A DNA stretch of 64,000 nucleotides from Acidimicrobiales bacterium (GTDB lineage: Bacteria; Actinomycetota; Acidimicrobiia; Acidimicrobiales; MedAcidi-G1), in assembly GCA_014237715.1 (NCBI GenBank), contig JAAZZG010000002.1, positions 186,001 through 250,000 on the forward strand, in the 5' to 3' direction. The notes under the pieces were generated by a model. It ran no database searches. It was given only the letters and a program-made list of their open reading frames with translations, and was not told the origin of the DNA. Position numbers and translations under genes: made by a program. This document shows positions 9,520 to 18,213 of the stretch, in pieces; the stretch's first letter is position 1, and every line of letters starts with the position of its first letter.

Positions 9520-9735
9520 GTCGGCTTCCTCCTCAACTATCCGTACCTGACCGACACCATCAACGCGGCGCCCGGCGAGCGCTATCCGGTACTGGTCCGT
9601 TCCGACGAACCCGGTGTCTGGGCATGCCACTGCCACATCCTCAGCCATATAGAACGCAACGACGGGATGTTCGGCATGGTCACCGCCATGATCGTCCAGG
9701 AGGCCTGGGTAACAGCCCATCTCCAGAATCGATGA
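9520..9735 (+). pseudogene. C-terminal remnant of a multicopper oxidase
   Basis: A stop-free stretch of about 71 codons without a start encodes the last part of a multicopper oxidase: DTINAAPGERYPVLVRSDEP, then GVWACHCHILSHIERNDGMF and GMVTAMIV, ending at TGA 9733-9735. The HCHxxxH arrangement plus following Met is the type-1/type-3 copper ligand set of the last cupredoxin domain. Upstream of about 9520 the frame no longer looks like a cupredoxin and runs toward the sdhB stop, so at least 80 percent of the gene is missing. No ribosome site is present. Confidence 0.75.
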
Positions 9736-9892
9736 TGCATCCGGTTGACAGAAGCATGCTCCGGCGCGACGGTTGACGTGCCACCCGATTCCGCGACCAT
9801 CCCGACGCTCCACTGACCGGGGCACCGGGTATACAGCGGATCTAGAGGTGGACGGACACGGCAACGACCACGAGTGAAGGGGAGGAGATCAC

Positions 9893-9991
9893 ATGCAACC
9901 TGAACCCTCCCCCTCGTTGGTCCCGACCCCAACGATCGCCCCGTTCGGGGCATTGACGGGCCCGCCCTGTCGATCACCGCCCAACGGGTGA
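9893..9991 (+). CDS. possible small ORF, 32 aa, strong ribosome site
   Basis: In the otherwise gene-free 9736-10146 stretch, GGGGAGGAG lies 6-8 nt upstream of an ATG opening a 32-codon frame (MQPEPSPSLVPTPTIAPFGA and a further 12 residues). The product is proline-rich with a single cysteine and matches nothing I know. It may be a real small protein, a leader peptide, or the intact start of a decayed gene such as the copper-oxidase remnant's locus. The rest of the gap, 9992-10146, shows nothing I can name. Confidence 0.25.
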   Translation: MQPEPSPSLVPTPTIAPFGALTGPPCRSPPNG

Positions 9992-10146
9992 GTTCGAGGC
10001 CCGCCGAACGAGTTGGTCCCCTCACGCTCTCTCGACCAGAGCCCTACTGGGCCACGGAGAACGTTGACGCGCGACGGCTCGAAACCGGGCCCGGCGATGG
10101 CGGCGTCCTTCCACCCGCCGGAAGGGCGTCGCCTTCGCGTTCAGGC

Positions 10147-11025
10147 TCAACTAGCCCGGTTCAGGTGCATCCGGAGACGAGGCAAGAGTTCGGGCACCAG
10201 GCCGTCGGGTAGCTCATGGCCGAGTTCCTCGACCAGCCAGAGCTCGGCACCCCGGACCCCCTCGGCGAGCGCCAGAGCATGCTCGACGCTGAACACCGGA
10301 TCGGCCGTGCCGTGCACGACCAGCGTGGGTCGCTCGATGCCATCCAGACGATCCAGACGCGACGGCGAGGCACTGACGGCCACACCGTGGCCGGACTCCG
10401 GGTACCAGCAGCGATCCACCTCAGCCACCGCTATCTGGAGCCGATCGGCGGTAGGCACCGGGTGACGAGGCCCGGCGAACCACTCGCCCTGCTCCACGAT
10501 CCACGCCGCCCGGGCCTCTCCGGTCTCGGGAGGCTCGGCGAACAACCTCTCGGTCATCCGATCCACCAACCAGTCGGCAGCCATCGGAAGCCGCTCGTCG
10601 CCCAGGCCGGGGGTCGAACAGACCAGGGTCAGGGTGGCCACCCGGTCGGCATGGTCCAGCGCCAGCAACTGGCCGACCATGCCACCCATGGATCGACCGA
10701 TCACATGGGCCCGGTCAATCCCGTGGGTATCCATCACGGTCAGTGCATCATCGGTCAGATCGTCCAACGTGTAGCCGACATCCGCCGGGACCTTGGTGGA
10801 CAGGCCGCTGTCACGGTGGTCGTAGCGGACCACCCGGTGGCCGAGGGCCGTCAGGGGCTCGATGAGCGCCGGCGTCCAACTGGTGCAGTGGGCGTCAGCG
10901 CCCGCCACCAGCAGGATCGGCAGGGCTGCCGCCTCCCCATTACAGCCGACGGCACCAGCACCGAGGCCCGTCGGCTCGAAGCATTCCGAGAAGATCTCGA
11001 CGGCGAACGACGTCGGCTCAGTCAC
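10147..11025 (-). CDS. alpha/beta hydrolase, 292 aa
   Basis: An alpha/beta-hydrolase fold protein with the nucleophile elbow GRSMGG (about residue 130), the acid in GTADPVFS and the histidine in ELGHELP, giving a complete Ser-Asp-His triad. The oxyanion-side segment VVRYDHRDSGLS is typical of the epoxide-hydrolase/haloperoxidase branch. The substrate cannot be read from sequence. There is no signal peptide. It diverges from the thioesterase gene across 49 bp, so the two probably share a control region. Confidence 0.85.
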   Translation of the reverse strand: MTEPTSFAVEIFSECFEPTGLGAGAVGCNGEAAALPILLVAGADAHCTSWTPALIEPLTALGHRVVRYDHRDSGLSTKVPADVGYTLDDLTDDALTVMDTHGIDRAHVIGRSMGGMVGQLLALDHADRVATLTLVCSTPGLGDERLPMAADWLVDRMTERLFAEPPETGEARAAWIVEQGEWFAGPRHPVPTADRLQIAVAEVDRCWYPESGHGVAVSASPSRLDRLDGIERPTLVVHGTADPVFSVEHALALAEGVRGAELWLVEELGHELPDGLVPELLPRLRMHLNRAS

Positions 11026-11074
11026 GACGTCGAGGGTACCGGTGACCTCCGGGGGCGGGGCTAGCGTCGCCGCC

Positions 11075-11512
11075 GTGTCCCACCGCCACCCCGTGAAGGT
11101 CCGTTTCTACGAGCTGGACCCCTACGGCCACCTGAACCACAGCGTCTACGTGCAGTTGTTCGAAACCGGACGGGTCGAGCTGCTGGACGAGGCCGGTCTG
11201 GGCCTCCAAGGCTTGGAAGGTGAGGGCTACCGCTTTGTGGTCACCCAGATCGCCACGAGGTTCCTGGCCTCTGCAATGGGCGGTGACGCTCTGATCGTGG
11301 AAACCGAGGTGCTGGAGATCCGACGTGCCTCGTCACGATGGGGACAGCGGATCCTGCGGGCTGATCCCGAGACCGGGACCGAACACCTCCTAGCCACTCA
11401 GGAGGTGGTCGCCGCGGTCACTGGGAGCAACGGTCGACCCACCCGCTTCCCGGCGACCATGGCCGACCGCCTCGGTCCGTATCTGGCCGCCGACGCGACG
11501 CCTACGACATGA
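11075..11512 (+). CDS. acyl-CoA thioesterase, YbgC/FadM hot-dog type, 145 aa
   Basis: A single hot-dog thioesterase of the 4-hydroxybenzoyl-CoA thioesterase/YbgC family. The signature is YELDPYGHLNHSVYVQLFETGRVELL, with the Asp of DPYGHLN as probable catalytic residue. The GTG start at 11075 is preferred because upstream in-frame codons run antisense through the alpha/beta hydrolase gene. The stop overlaps the ATG of the DUF368 gene (ATGA), indicating translational coupling. The substrate is unknown. Confidence 0.82.
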   Translation: MSHRHPVKVRFYELDPYGHLNHSVYVQLFETGRVELLDEAGLGLQGLEGEGYRFVVTQIATRFLASAMGGDALIVETEVLEIRRASSRWGQRILRADPETGTEHLLATQEVVAAVTGSNGRPTRFPATMADRLGPYLAADATPTT

Positions 11513-12468
11513 CCGGTCAGGACGGTGGGACCGGCCACCGCGAGAACACCGGCCACCAACGCGCTCCAGGGTTGCGGGAGGCGATGGGAATGGTCGGGCG
11601 GGGGGCGGCCATGGGAGCAGCCGACGTGGTACCCGGGGTCTCGGGCGGCACCGTCGCCCTGCTCACCGGTATCTACGACCGCCTTATCGGCAGCCTCGGA
11701 GACGGCGCCCGAGGACTCGGCCGCCTCGTCCGAGGCGACCTACGGGGAGCCGTCCTCCACCTACGCCAACTCGACTGGACGTTCATCATCCCGCTGCTGG
11801 TCGGCCTGCTGGGTGCCGTGGTGCTGCTCGCCGGAGTGATCGAGGGTGCCCTCATCGACCACCCGGAGCCCATGGCCGGCCTGTTCCTCGGGTTGGTAGC
11901 CGCCTCGGTGATGGTCGCCCAGCGAAAGGTGGCATGGACCGTCGGGCGCCTAGTCGTCGCGGGGATCGTCGGCCTCACCCTGTTCGTGGCCCTCGGCTGG
12001 CAGGGTCCCCCGGTGACCGATCCATCGGCGCTCGCCCTGTTCGCTTCGGGCGCCGTGGCCATCTGCGCCATGGTCCTGCCCGGAATCTCCGGATCGTTCC
12101 TCCTCCTCATGTTGGGCATGTACACCACGGTGATTGACATCGTCGACGAGCGGATGCTGGCCGACGCGGCGATCTTCGGAGCCGGAGCAGTGGTCGGCCT
12201 CTCCTGCTTCTCCACGGTGCTGTCGCGCCTGTTGGACGAGCGGGCAGACGACGTGCTGGCCGTCATGGTGGGCCTGCTCCTCGGCTCGGGCCGGGTGTTA
12301 TGGCCATGGCCCCACGGTGTGGGGGTGGTGAGTCGCCACGCCGGTGATGCTGTCGGAGGTGCCGGGCTGGGTTGGCCCGATACGGCTGGCGGCCTGGCGG
12401 TACCAACCCTGCTGGCCGGTCTGGCCGTGGTCGTGGTGCTGGGCGTGGAACGTCTGGCTCGTCAGTGA
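11509..12468 (+). CDS. DUF368 membrane protein (PopT-type polyprenyl-phosphate translocase family), 319 aa
   Basis: The two DUF368 signatures are clear: GAADVVPGVSGGTVALLTGI followed by YDRLI near residue 40, and MVLPGISGSFLLLMLGMY near residue 190. About eight hydrophobic helices are visible. Some family members (PopT) recycle undecaprenyl phosphate across the membrane for cell-wall synthesis; assignment of that role here is inference. The glycine-rich loop near residue 280 is specific to this protein. It is coupled to the thioesterase gene by an ATGA overlap. Confidence 0.85.
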   Translation: MTGQDGGTGHRENTGHQRAPGLREAMGMVGRGAAMGAADVVPGVSGGTVALLTGIYDRLIGSLGDGARGLGRLVRGDLRGAVLHLRQLDWTFIIPLLVGLLGAVVLLAGVIEGALIDHPEPMAGLFLGLVAASVMVAQRKVAWTVGRLVVAGIVGLTLFVALGWQGPPVTDPSALALFASGAVAICAMVLPGISGSFLLLMLGMYTTVIDIVDERMLADAAIFGAGAVVGLSCFSTVLSRLLDERADDVLAVMVGLLLGSGRVLWPWPHGVGVVSRHAGDAVGGAGLGWPDTAGGLAVPTLLAGLAVVVVLGVERLARQ

Positions 12469-12493
12469 AGTAACCCCTGACCTGATATCGGGC

Positions 12494-13651
12494 TCAGTCG
12501 TAGGGGGGAAATGGATCGGTGTCGGGATCACTGTCCGGCGGATCACCTTCGGCGGTGACCAACGGGTAGAGGTCGTCAGGCGTGTCGCGCGGACACGTCC
12601 AGTCGATCTCGTTGGCCACCCCGGCCAACTCGGCGAAGGGCCGTAGAAAGGTGAAGTAGACGTAGGCCCCGCAGGCGATCCGCTGGTCCCGCTCCATGGC
12701 CACAATGTCGCGGTAGTGCTGCTTCTGAGCCGCTCGGCACGACGCGGCCACCCGGTCGAGATCGTCATCGGTCAGCGGTCGGAGGGACCCATCTGATTCC
12801 CCATCAGGCCCCACCCCGTCAGTGGTCCACAGGCCGAAGCCCACAAGATGGTCCAGATAGTCCTCCGGCGACGACACCGTGGTGCCGTAGTCGGTGATCG
12901 ACACGTCCACTTCTTCGTCCAGCACGAGGGCGGCCGTCAGGTTGGAGAAGGGAACGGCGTCGGCCACGCCGGACCACGCGAAGTCGCTGCGTCCCAGCCG
13001 GAAGTAGTCGCGTACCACCAGTGTGCGTCCGTCACCCAGGGGGTACGGCCCAGTGTCGCCGTGCCCCACCCGGGTGTCGAAGTAGAGGAGGAACAGGTGG
13101 TTGATGATGGTGGCGTTGGCCCGGCGGATCCGGTCCCGACGCTCGTCGTCGACCGGCGTCGTCCCAGCGGTCAGGGCCTTGACCGTCCCAACGTCCATCA
13201 CGTCCAGGCGGTCACCCACCTCGGCCGCGTGGAGGTGATCACCACCGCGGTAGGCCTGCGAGGTCCGGGCCCAGAAATCCAGCACCGTGTCGGCCCGGGC
13301 CAGACCGGCCGGTCCGGCGTCGATCGTCGGCTCGACCATGTTCATGACGTTGCGACCGATCAGGAAGAAGTTGGCAACTCCCCACAGGAACACCGAATCG
13401 GCCTGGCAGCCGGGACGGTGGGCCATGGCCCCAATCTCTTCGGGGGCGCGGGCAGCGGTGATGACCTCGACAGCCGACGGATACCGCAGGAAGGCCTCGA
13501 TACACGAGACCGTTACATACTGGGTAACCGGGATGAGCTGGGATGAATACGCCGTGCGCTCGGCCACCAGGCGCCGGGTGACCGGATTGATGGCCCGGAT
13601 CCGATCGTTGACCCGGTCACGCACAGACGTATCGATCTCCGGTTCGCTCAC
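12494..13651 (-). CDS. protein of unknown function, 385 aa, partner of swivelling-domain protein
   Basis: I do not recognise this protein. It is soluble and lacks a signal peptide, P-loop or visible ATP-grasp motif. It has a conserved-looking core with HRPGCQADSVFLWGVANFF, IGRNVMNMVEPT and a C-terminal Asp/Pro-rich tail (DSDPDTDPFPPYD). Its ATG overlaps the stop of the upstream phosphohistidine swivelling-domain gene (ATGA), so the two are translationally coupled and likely work together, perhaps as donor, acceptor or phosphotransfer partner. The function is not assigned. Confidence 0.75.
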   Translation of the reverse strand: MSEPEIDTSVRDRVNDRIRAINPVTRRLVAERTAYSSQLIPVTQYVTVSCIEAFLRYPSAVEVITAARAPEEIGAMAHRPGCQADSVFLWGVANFFLIGRNVMNMVEPTIDAGPAGLARADTVLDFWARTSQAYRGGDHLHAAEVGDRLDVMDVGTVKALTAGTTPVDDERRDRIRRANATIINHLFLLYFDTRVGHGDTGPYPLGDGRTLVVRDYFRLGRSDFAWSGVADAVPFSNLTAALVLDEEVDVSITDYGTTVSSPEDYLDHLVGFGLWTTDGVGPDGESDGSLRPLTDDDLDRVAASCRAAQKQHYRDIVAMERDQRIACGAYVYFTFLRPFAELAGVANEIDWTCPRDTPDDLYPLVTAEGDPPDSDPDTDPFPPYD

Positions 13652-14049
13652 GGGGTCGCAGTCCGGACCACACCATCGACGCCCGCCCCGTCCAACTCCA
13701 CCACAGTGTCGTTCATCGGCTCAGCCAGACCCTCGGGTTCTCCCTCGAAGACATCGACGGTGTCGAACTCGAAGGCGATGACCCCGGGGATCCGGTATTC
13801 CCTACTGATGATCCCGATGTGGCTCCGGATGGTCCCGCCCGTGCACACCACGCCGGTCAACTCGTCGAAGATGGGGCCCAGGAAGGTGGCCCCAGCATCG
13901 CGGACCACGGCTACCACGCCCTCCGCCCCCGTCTCACAGTCCATAAGGTCCAGAACGTCCTCGGCGTTCTCGAGGCGAAGCCACCGACCGCGCACGGTTC
14001 CGAAGTCGTAAGTCTTCTGTCCCCGGCCGACTTCCCGCTGCTCCGTCAT
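13648..14049 (-). CDS. stand-alone PEP-utilising enzyme mobile (phosphohistidine swivelling) domain, 133 aa
   Basis: The swivelling domain of PEP synthase/PPDK-type enzymes carries the histidine that shuttles phosphate between active sites. Its signature is here: VVCTGGTIRSHIGIISREYR followed by IPGVIAFEF, where the His in RSH is the predicted phospho-acceptor. The protein is only this domain; no ATP-grasp or PEP-binding barrel is fused. Stand-alone forms occur as subunits of multi-subunit synthases such as phenylphosphate synthase. The coupled downstream gene (12494-13651) is not a recognisable partner of that kind. Confidence 0.8.
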   Translation of the reverse strand: MTEQREVGRGQKTYDFGTVRGRWLRLENAEDVLDLMDCETGAEGVVAVVRDAGATFLGPIFDELTGVVCTGGTIRSHIGIISREYRIPGVIAFEFDTVDVFEGEPEGLAEPMNDTVVELDGAGVDGVVRTATP

Positions 14050-14143
14050 CGGGACGGGACCGTAGCCGTGACGACCCGGCTACCGACACCAGACCGACCC
14101 GTACCCTCCCATCAGGCCGTGGCCCGCTCCTAGGCTCCGACAG

Positions 14144-14491
14144 ATGGCCGAACCGCTCACCGATGCATGGATTGAGGCGCTGGCCGACGCGGCCCGCGGA
14201 CGGACGGTGTCCACCGGTATCACCCTGGTCTTGGAGTATCGGGTGGTCGACGGCCCCGCGTGGCACCTGACGGTGGCCCACGGCGAGATCCGGGTGGATG
14301 CCGGTCCGGCCGAAGCGCCCGACGTGTCGTTCCAGGCCGAACGGTCCACTGCCCTGGCCATGGCCGACGGATCTCTGGACCCGCTCCGTGCGGTAATCGA
14401 CGGCGATTTGCTCCTACACGGCGACCCACGCACACTGGTCGCTAACCGCGATGTGCTCGACGACCTCGGCGACCTGTTCGCCAGCTGTTGA
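14144..14491 (+). CDS. SCP2 sterol-transfer-domain protein, 115 aa
   Basis: A small single-domain SCP2-like protein, of the type that binds lipid or acyl-CoA in a hydrophobic tunnel. The pattern LVLEYRVVDGPAWHLTVAHG, then the D/P motif APDVSFQAERSTALAMADGS, and finally a G-D-P segment near the end (LLHGDPRTL) matches the fold. No membrane segment or signal is seen. It diverges from the swivelling-domain gene (94 bp apart) and converges on mdh. Confidence 0.75.
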   Translation: MAEPLTDAWIEALADAARGRTVSTGITLVLEYRVVDGPAWHLTVAHGEIRVDAGPAEAPDVSFQAERSTALAMADGSLDPLRAVIDGDLLLHGDPRTLVANRDVLDDLGDLFASC

Positions 14492-14507
14492 AACGGCAGT
14501 CTTCGAC

Positions 14508-15497
14508 CTAGAGCAGGCCGAGGCCCCGGACCATCTCGCGCTCGGACTCCAGTTCGGCCACCGAAGCGTCGATCCGGACACGGGAGAACTCGTCGAGTTC
14601 CAGACCCTGCACCACCGACCAGCGGCCGTCTGCGCACGTGACGGGCAAGCCGCACAGCAGCCCCTCGGGCACGCCGTAGCTGCCGTCGGATGGCACGCCC
14701 ATGCTCACCCAGTCATCGTCACCGGTGCCCAACACCCAGTCGTGAACGTGGTTGATGGCCGCATTGGCCGCCGACGCGGCGCTCGATGCGCCCCGGGCCT
14801 CGATGATGGCCGCCCCGCGTTGCTGCACGGTGGGGATGAACTCGCCCTCCAGCCACACCTGATCGTCGATGACCGTCGCCGCCGACCGGCCACCCACCTC
14901 GCAGTGGAACAGGTCCGGGTACTGGGTGGCCGAGTGGTTGCCCCAGATCGTCATTCGGGACACATCGGTCACTGGAACGCTCGCCTTCTGGGCCACCTGG
15001 GTCATGGCCCGATTGTGGTCCAGACGCATCATGGCGGTGAAGCGTTCATCGGGAACGTCCGGCGCGCTATTCATGGCGATGAGGCAATTGGTGTTGGCTG
15101 GGTTACCGACCACTAAGACCTTCAGGTCGTCGGATGCGTGATCGTTCAGCGCCCGACCCTGCACGGTGAAGATGGCCCCGTTGGCCTCCAGTAGATCCTG
15201 GCGCTCCATGCCCGCACTCCGGGGGCGGGAGCCGACCAGCAGCGCCACGTCGGCACCCTCGAAGGCGGTACCCGGGTCATCGCTCAGGACCATGTCGGCC
15301 AGCAACGGGAAGGCGCAGTCGTCGAGTTCCATGGCCACGCCGTCGAGCGCGCCCATGGCCGGTGGGATCTCCAGCATCTGGAGGATGACCGGCTGGTCGG
15401 AACCCAGGAGCGCACCACTGGCGATGCGGAACACGAGGCTGTAGCCAATCTGACCGGCGGCGCCGGTGACGGCGACTCGAATGGGGGTGGCGCTCAT
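14508..15497 (-). CDS. mdh: malate dehydrogenase, 329 aa
   Basis: It interconverts malate and oxaloacetate with NAD in the TCA cycle. The sequence is the cytosolic-type MDH of actinobacteria: Rossmann motif [14 protein letters not shown], the nucleotide-site GNPANTNC, and the catalytic histidine in [15 protein letters not shown] 15497 is preceded by AGGAG. The leader contains two imperfect 15-16-bp copies of TTTCTGGGA...ACGGG (15510-15540), probably incidental. It heads no operon but lies in a run of TCA genes on this strand (icd, sucCD). Confidence 0.95.
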   Translation of the reverse strand: MSATPIRVAVTGAAGQIGYSLVFRIASGALLGSDQPVILQMLEIPPAMGALDGVAMELDDCAFPLLADMVLSDDPGTAFEGADVALLVGSRPRSAGMERQDLLEANGAIFTVQGRALNDHASDDLKVLVVGNPANTNCLIAMNSAPDVPDERFTAMMRLDHNRAMTQVAQKASVPVTDVSRMTIWGNHSATQYPDLFHCEVGGRSAATVIDDQVWLEGEFIPTVQQRGAAIIEARGASSAASAANAAINHVHDWVLGTGDDDWVSMGVPSDGSYGVPEGLLCGLPVTCADGRWSVVQGLELDEFSRVRIDASVAELESEREMVRGLGLL

Positions 15498-15637
15498 GGT
15501 GGGCTCCTATTTCTGGGAGACGGGTTTCTGGGACTACGGGTTACTGGAATGCAAGCGGGGCCTGCTCGCAGGAGGTCACACCCGAGGCTACCGATCGGTT
15601 CCCGAGCGGTCCCCACCGCGCCCGGGTGACGGAGGGC

Positions 15638-16459
15638 TCAGGTCCGAGGGCCAGAACGACCGTCAGGCAGCCAGTCGGGCGGGAGAAGGAAGACTTCGGC
15701 GGGGCGGGTGAAGTGGGCCAGAAACTCCGCCGGCAGCACCGGTCGGCGTCCGTCCTCCGGTCGGATCTGGCTGGCGTAGGCGTCGATGCCGGCCCGCTTC
15801 CTGCCCAGCAGGTCGTTGTCAAGGTCGAACCGGGCAGCTTGCGGGAACGGAATCTTCGGACCACTGGGATCGTCCCAGTTCCATGACCAGACCGGAAACG
15901 AAATCAGTGTTACCCCGGCCTCGGCGGCCACAATGGCCGCCACCCGCCCGCACACGTCATGATCCGGATGGCCGTCGCTGGGCCACGGCGCCAGACAGAC
16001 AGACGCTCCATCCAGCAGCGGTGCCAGACCTGTAGCGAGCGCGACGCCCCAGGCGTCGGCATCCCCGTGGGCACCGAAGTCGGGTAGCGACAGTCTCGTT
16101 CGGGTGGGCTCGATCCCCGCGGCCGCGTAGGCCGCTGCAGTCTCGGCTAGACGTCGCTCTACTAGGTCGCGCCGGCCGGCATCGGACAGATACGGATGGG
16201 ACAGCTCGCCGTCGGTAGCGGCCAGCACCCGGATCTCCGTACCGGCGTCGGACGCTGCAGCCAGCGTGGCGCCAGCGGCCAGCAGTTCGTCGTCGGGATG
16301 GGGGGCTACCAGCACGATCGGACCACCAGGTGGCCAGGGGTCTATCTCCGGCAGACGAGCCACCACGTCGTCCCAGTCGGTGGCCGTGCGACCGGCCACC
16401 GGGTCGAGCGGGTCGAGCGATGCCACCATCAGGACAGTTGCCGGGTGCCGCCCAGCCAT
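15638..16459 (-). CDS. PIG-L/LmbE family deacetylase, 273 aa
   Basis: A zinc-dependent N-acetyl-sugar deacetylase of the PIG-L superfamily. The metal motif VAPHPDDELLAAG is near residue 50 and the second motif PSDGHPDHDVCGRV near residue 165. In actinobacteria such enzymes act on mycothiol precursors, mycothiol conjugates or other glycosides; which one cannot be told here. The start overlaps the 3-prime end of the ABC gene by about 31 bp, so it is probably the third gene of the ABC operon. Confidence 0.85.
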   Translation of the reverse strand: MAGRHPATVLMVASLDPLDPVAGRTATDWDDVVARLPEIDPWPPGGPIVLVAPHPDDELLAAGATLAAASDAGTEIRVLAATDGELSHPYLSDAGRRDLVERRLAETAAAYAAAGIEPTRTRLSLPDFGAHGDADAWGVALATGLAPLLDGASVCLAPWPSDGHPDHDVCGRVAAIVAAEAGVTLISFPVWSWNWDDPSGPKIPFPQAARFDLDNDLLGRKRAGIDAYASQIRPEDGRRPVLPAEFLAHFTRPAEVFLLPPDWLPDGRSGPRT

Positions 16460-18213
16460 GAGGCGTACAGGCCGGCGTAGACCCCACCCCGCTCCACCAG
16501 TTCGGTGTGGGGTCCGGACTCGACGATCCGACCATCATCGAACACCAGAACCAGATCCGAACGCTCAGCGGTCGACAACCGGTGGGCCACACTGACCGTG
16601 GTCCGCCCGGCGGCCAGCCGCTCCATGGCTCGCTCCAACGTCGTCTCGGTCTCCGGATCCACCGCCGAGGTCGCCTCGTCGAGCACCAGCAGGCCGGGGT
16701 CGGCTAGCTGCGCCCTCGCCAGGGCCACCAACTGGCGCTCACCGACCGACAACCCCTCGCCCCGTTCACCCACCCGGGTATCCATCCCGTCCACCAGACC
16801 GGACACCCAAGCGGTCAGTCCGAGGGCCTCGACCGCGTCGATCACGTCGGCATCGGTGGCACCCACCCGTCCGTACCGGATGTTCTGGGCGACCGAGGTG
16901 TCAAACAGGAATCCGTCCTGAGGGACCATCCGAATAGAGCGACGGCGATCCTCCGGCGAGACGTCCCGGAGGTCGACCCCACCGACGAGCATCCGGCCCC
17001 CGGTGGGGTCGGCCAGACGGGTCAGCAGGCGGGCGAAGGTGGTCTTTCCTGATCCGGTCTCACCCACCACGGCCACCGACGCGCCGGCGGCCAGATCGAC
17101 GTCGATCCCGTGGAGCACCGGACCACCAGTCCGGTAGCGGAACTCGACTGCCTCGGCCCGCACGGCCAGTGCCCCAACGGGCAGCGGCAGCGGTGTGGAC
17201 GGATCGACCAGATCCACCTCGGTGTCGAGCACATCGAGGATCTTCCACCAGCCGGCCAACGCCGTCTGGGTCTGGTCGAGCACTTCTCCAAGCTCGCTGA
17301 TAGGCGCCACCAGCAGGTTGCACAGGAAGATGAAGGCCACCAACTGGCCTGAGCTCACACCCCACGCATCGCCCCACCACACGCCGGCACCGATGACCGC
17401 GGCAATAGCCGTCACCCCGAATACGTCGCTCAATGGCAGGATCAGCGAGAAATACCGGGCGGCCTTCATCTGCTGGTCGAATTGGGCGTCAATGGCCGCT
17501 CGAACCCGACCCCGCATGGACTCGCGATGGCCGTAGGCCCGGACCACCTCGACCCCGTGGACCGACTCAGAAACGATCCCAAGAGTGTCTGACACCCGGG
17601 TCCGAAGATCCTCGTACGCCACCAGCTGACGGGACTGCATCCACCGCAGGATGGGCAGCAGCGGAAGGTGCAGCACCAGGACCACCACGGTCAGCTGCCA
17701 CGAGTAGACCGCCATGATGATCAGCACGGTAACGATCTGGACCGAGTCGATGATCCAGGCAATGGCCCCCCACTGGGCGAACTGGGTGAGCGTCTCCACG
17801 TCGCTGGTCACCCGGGCGGTGAGCACACCCTTCCGTGATGTCGTGTGCTCGGCCAGGCTCAACCGGTGGAGGTGTTCAAACGTACGGACCCGCAGGCCCA
17901 ACAGGACGTTCTCGGCGGTGCGGACGAGACGGAAGTAGGTCACCTTCCCCAACTGGATGCTGGCCACCACCAGCACCGTGGCCCCAACACAGAGCGCCAC
18001 CGCTCGACCCATGTGTATGCCGTCGTTGGTGATCGACAGGTCCATCACGGCCTGGATGAGCAGCGGAACCAGAAGTTTTCCTCCGGCCACTGACATGGCC
18101 ATGGCCACCGTCTGGGGAAGGCCCACTCGCAGTTCGGGCGAGGCCGCCATGCCGCGGCGCAGCACCGATAGGGCGCTCACCCCCTCGATGCGACGGGGAT
18201 CGGCGTCGCTCAC
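16429..18213 (-). CDS. ABC exporter half-transporter with catalytic Walker B Glu, 594 aa
   Basis: A type I exporter half: six membrane helices (residues about 30-320) then an ATPase domain. Walker A is GETGSGKTT and Walker B/catalytic Glu is LVLDEATSAVD. The signature is non-canonical, LSVGERQ instead of LSGGQ. Paired with the neighbouring half, which has a canonical signature but an Asp in place of the catalytic Glu, this gives one good and one degenerate ATP site, as in TM287/288-type heterodimers. It overlaps the other half by ATGA. The substrate is unknown; drug or lipid export is usual for the family. Confidence 0.9.
   Translation of the reverse strand: MSDADPRRIEGVSALSVLRRGMAASPELRVGLPQTVAMAMSVAGGKLLVPLLIQAVMDLSITNDGIHMGRAVALCVGATVLVVASIQLGKVTYFRLVRTAENVLLGLRVRTFEHLHRLSLAEHTTSRKGVLTARVTSDVETLTQFAQWGAIAWIIDSVQIVTVLIIMAVYSWQLTVVVLVLHLPLLPILRWMQSRQLVAYEDLRTRVSDTLGIVSESVHGVEVVRAYGHRESMRGRVRAAIDAQFDQQMKAARYFSLILPLSDVFGVTAIAAVIGAGVWWGDAWGVSSGQLVAFIFLCNLLVAPISELGEVLDQTQTALAGWWKILDVLDTEVDLVDPSTPLPLPVGALAVRAEAVEFRYRTGGPVLHGIDVDLAAGASVAVVGETGSGKTTFARLLTRLADPTGGRMLVGGVDLRDVSPEDRRRSIRMVPQDGFLFDTSVAQNIRYGRVGATDADVIDAVEALGLTAWVSGLVDGMDTRVGERGEGLSVGERQLVALARAQLADPGLLVLDEATSAVDPETETTLERAMERLAAGRTTVSVAHRLSTAERSDLVLVFDDGRIVESGPHTELVERGGVYAGLYASWLGGTRQLS

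Noticed and set aside
15510-15540. Two imperfect TTTCTGGGA...ACGGG copies in the mdh leader
   Set aside because: Only two short unequal copies, no third full copy and no symmetry; probably incidental.
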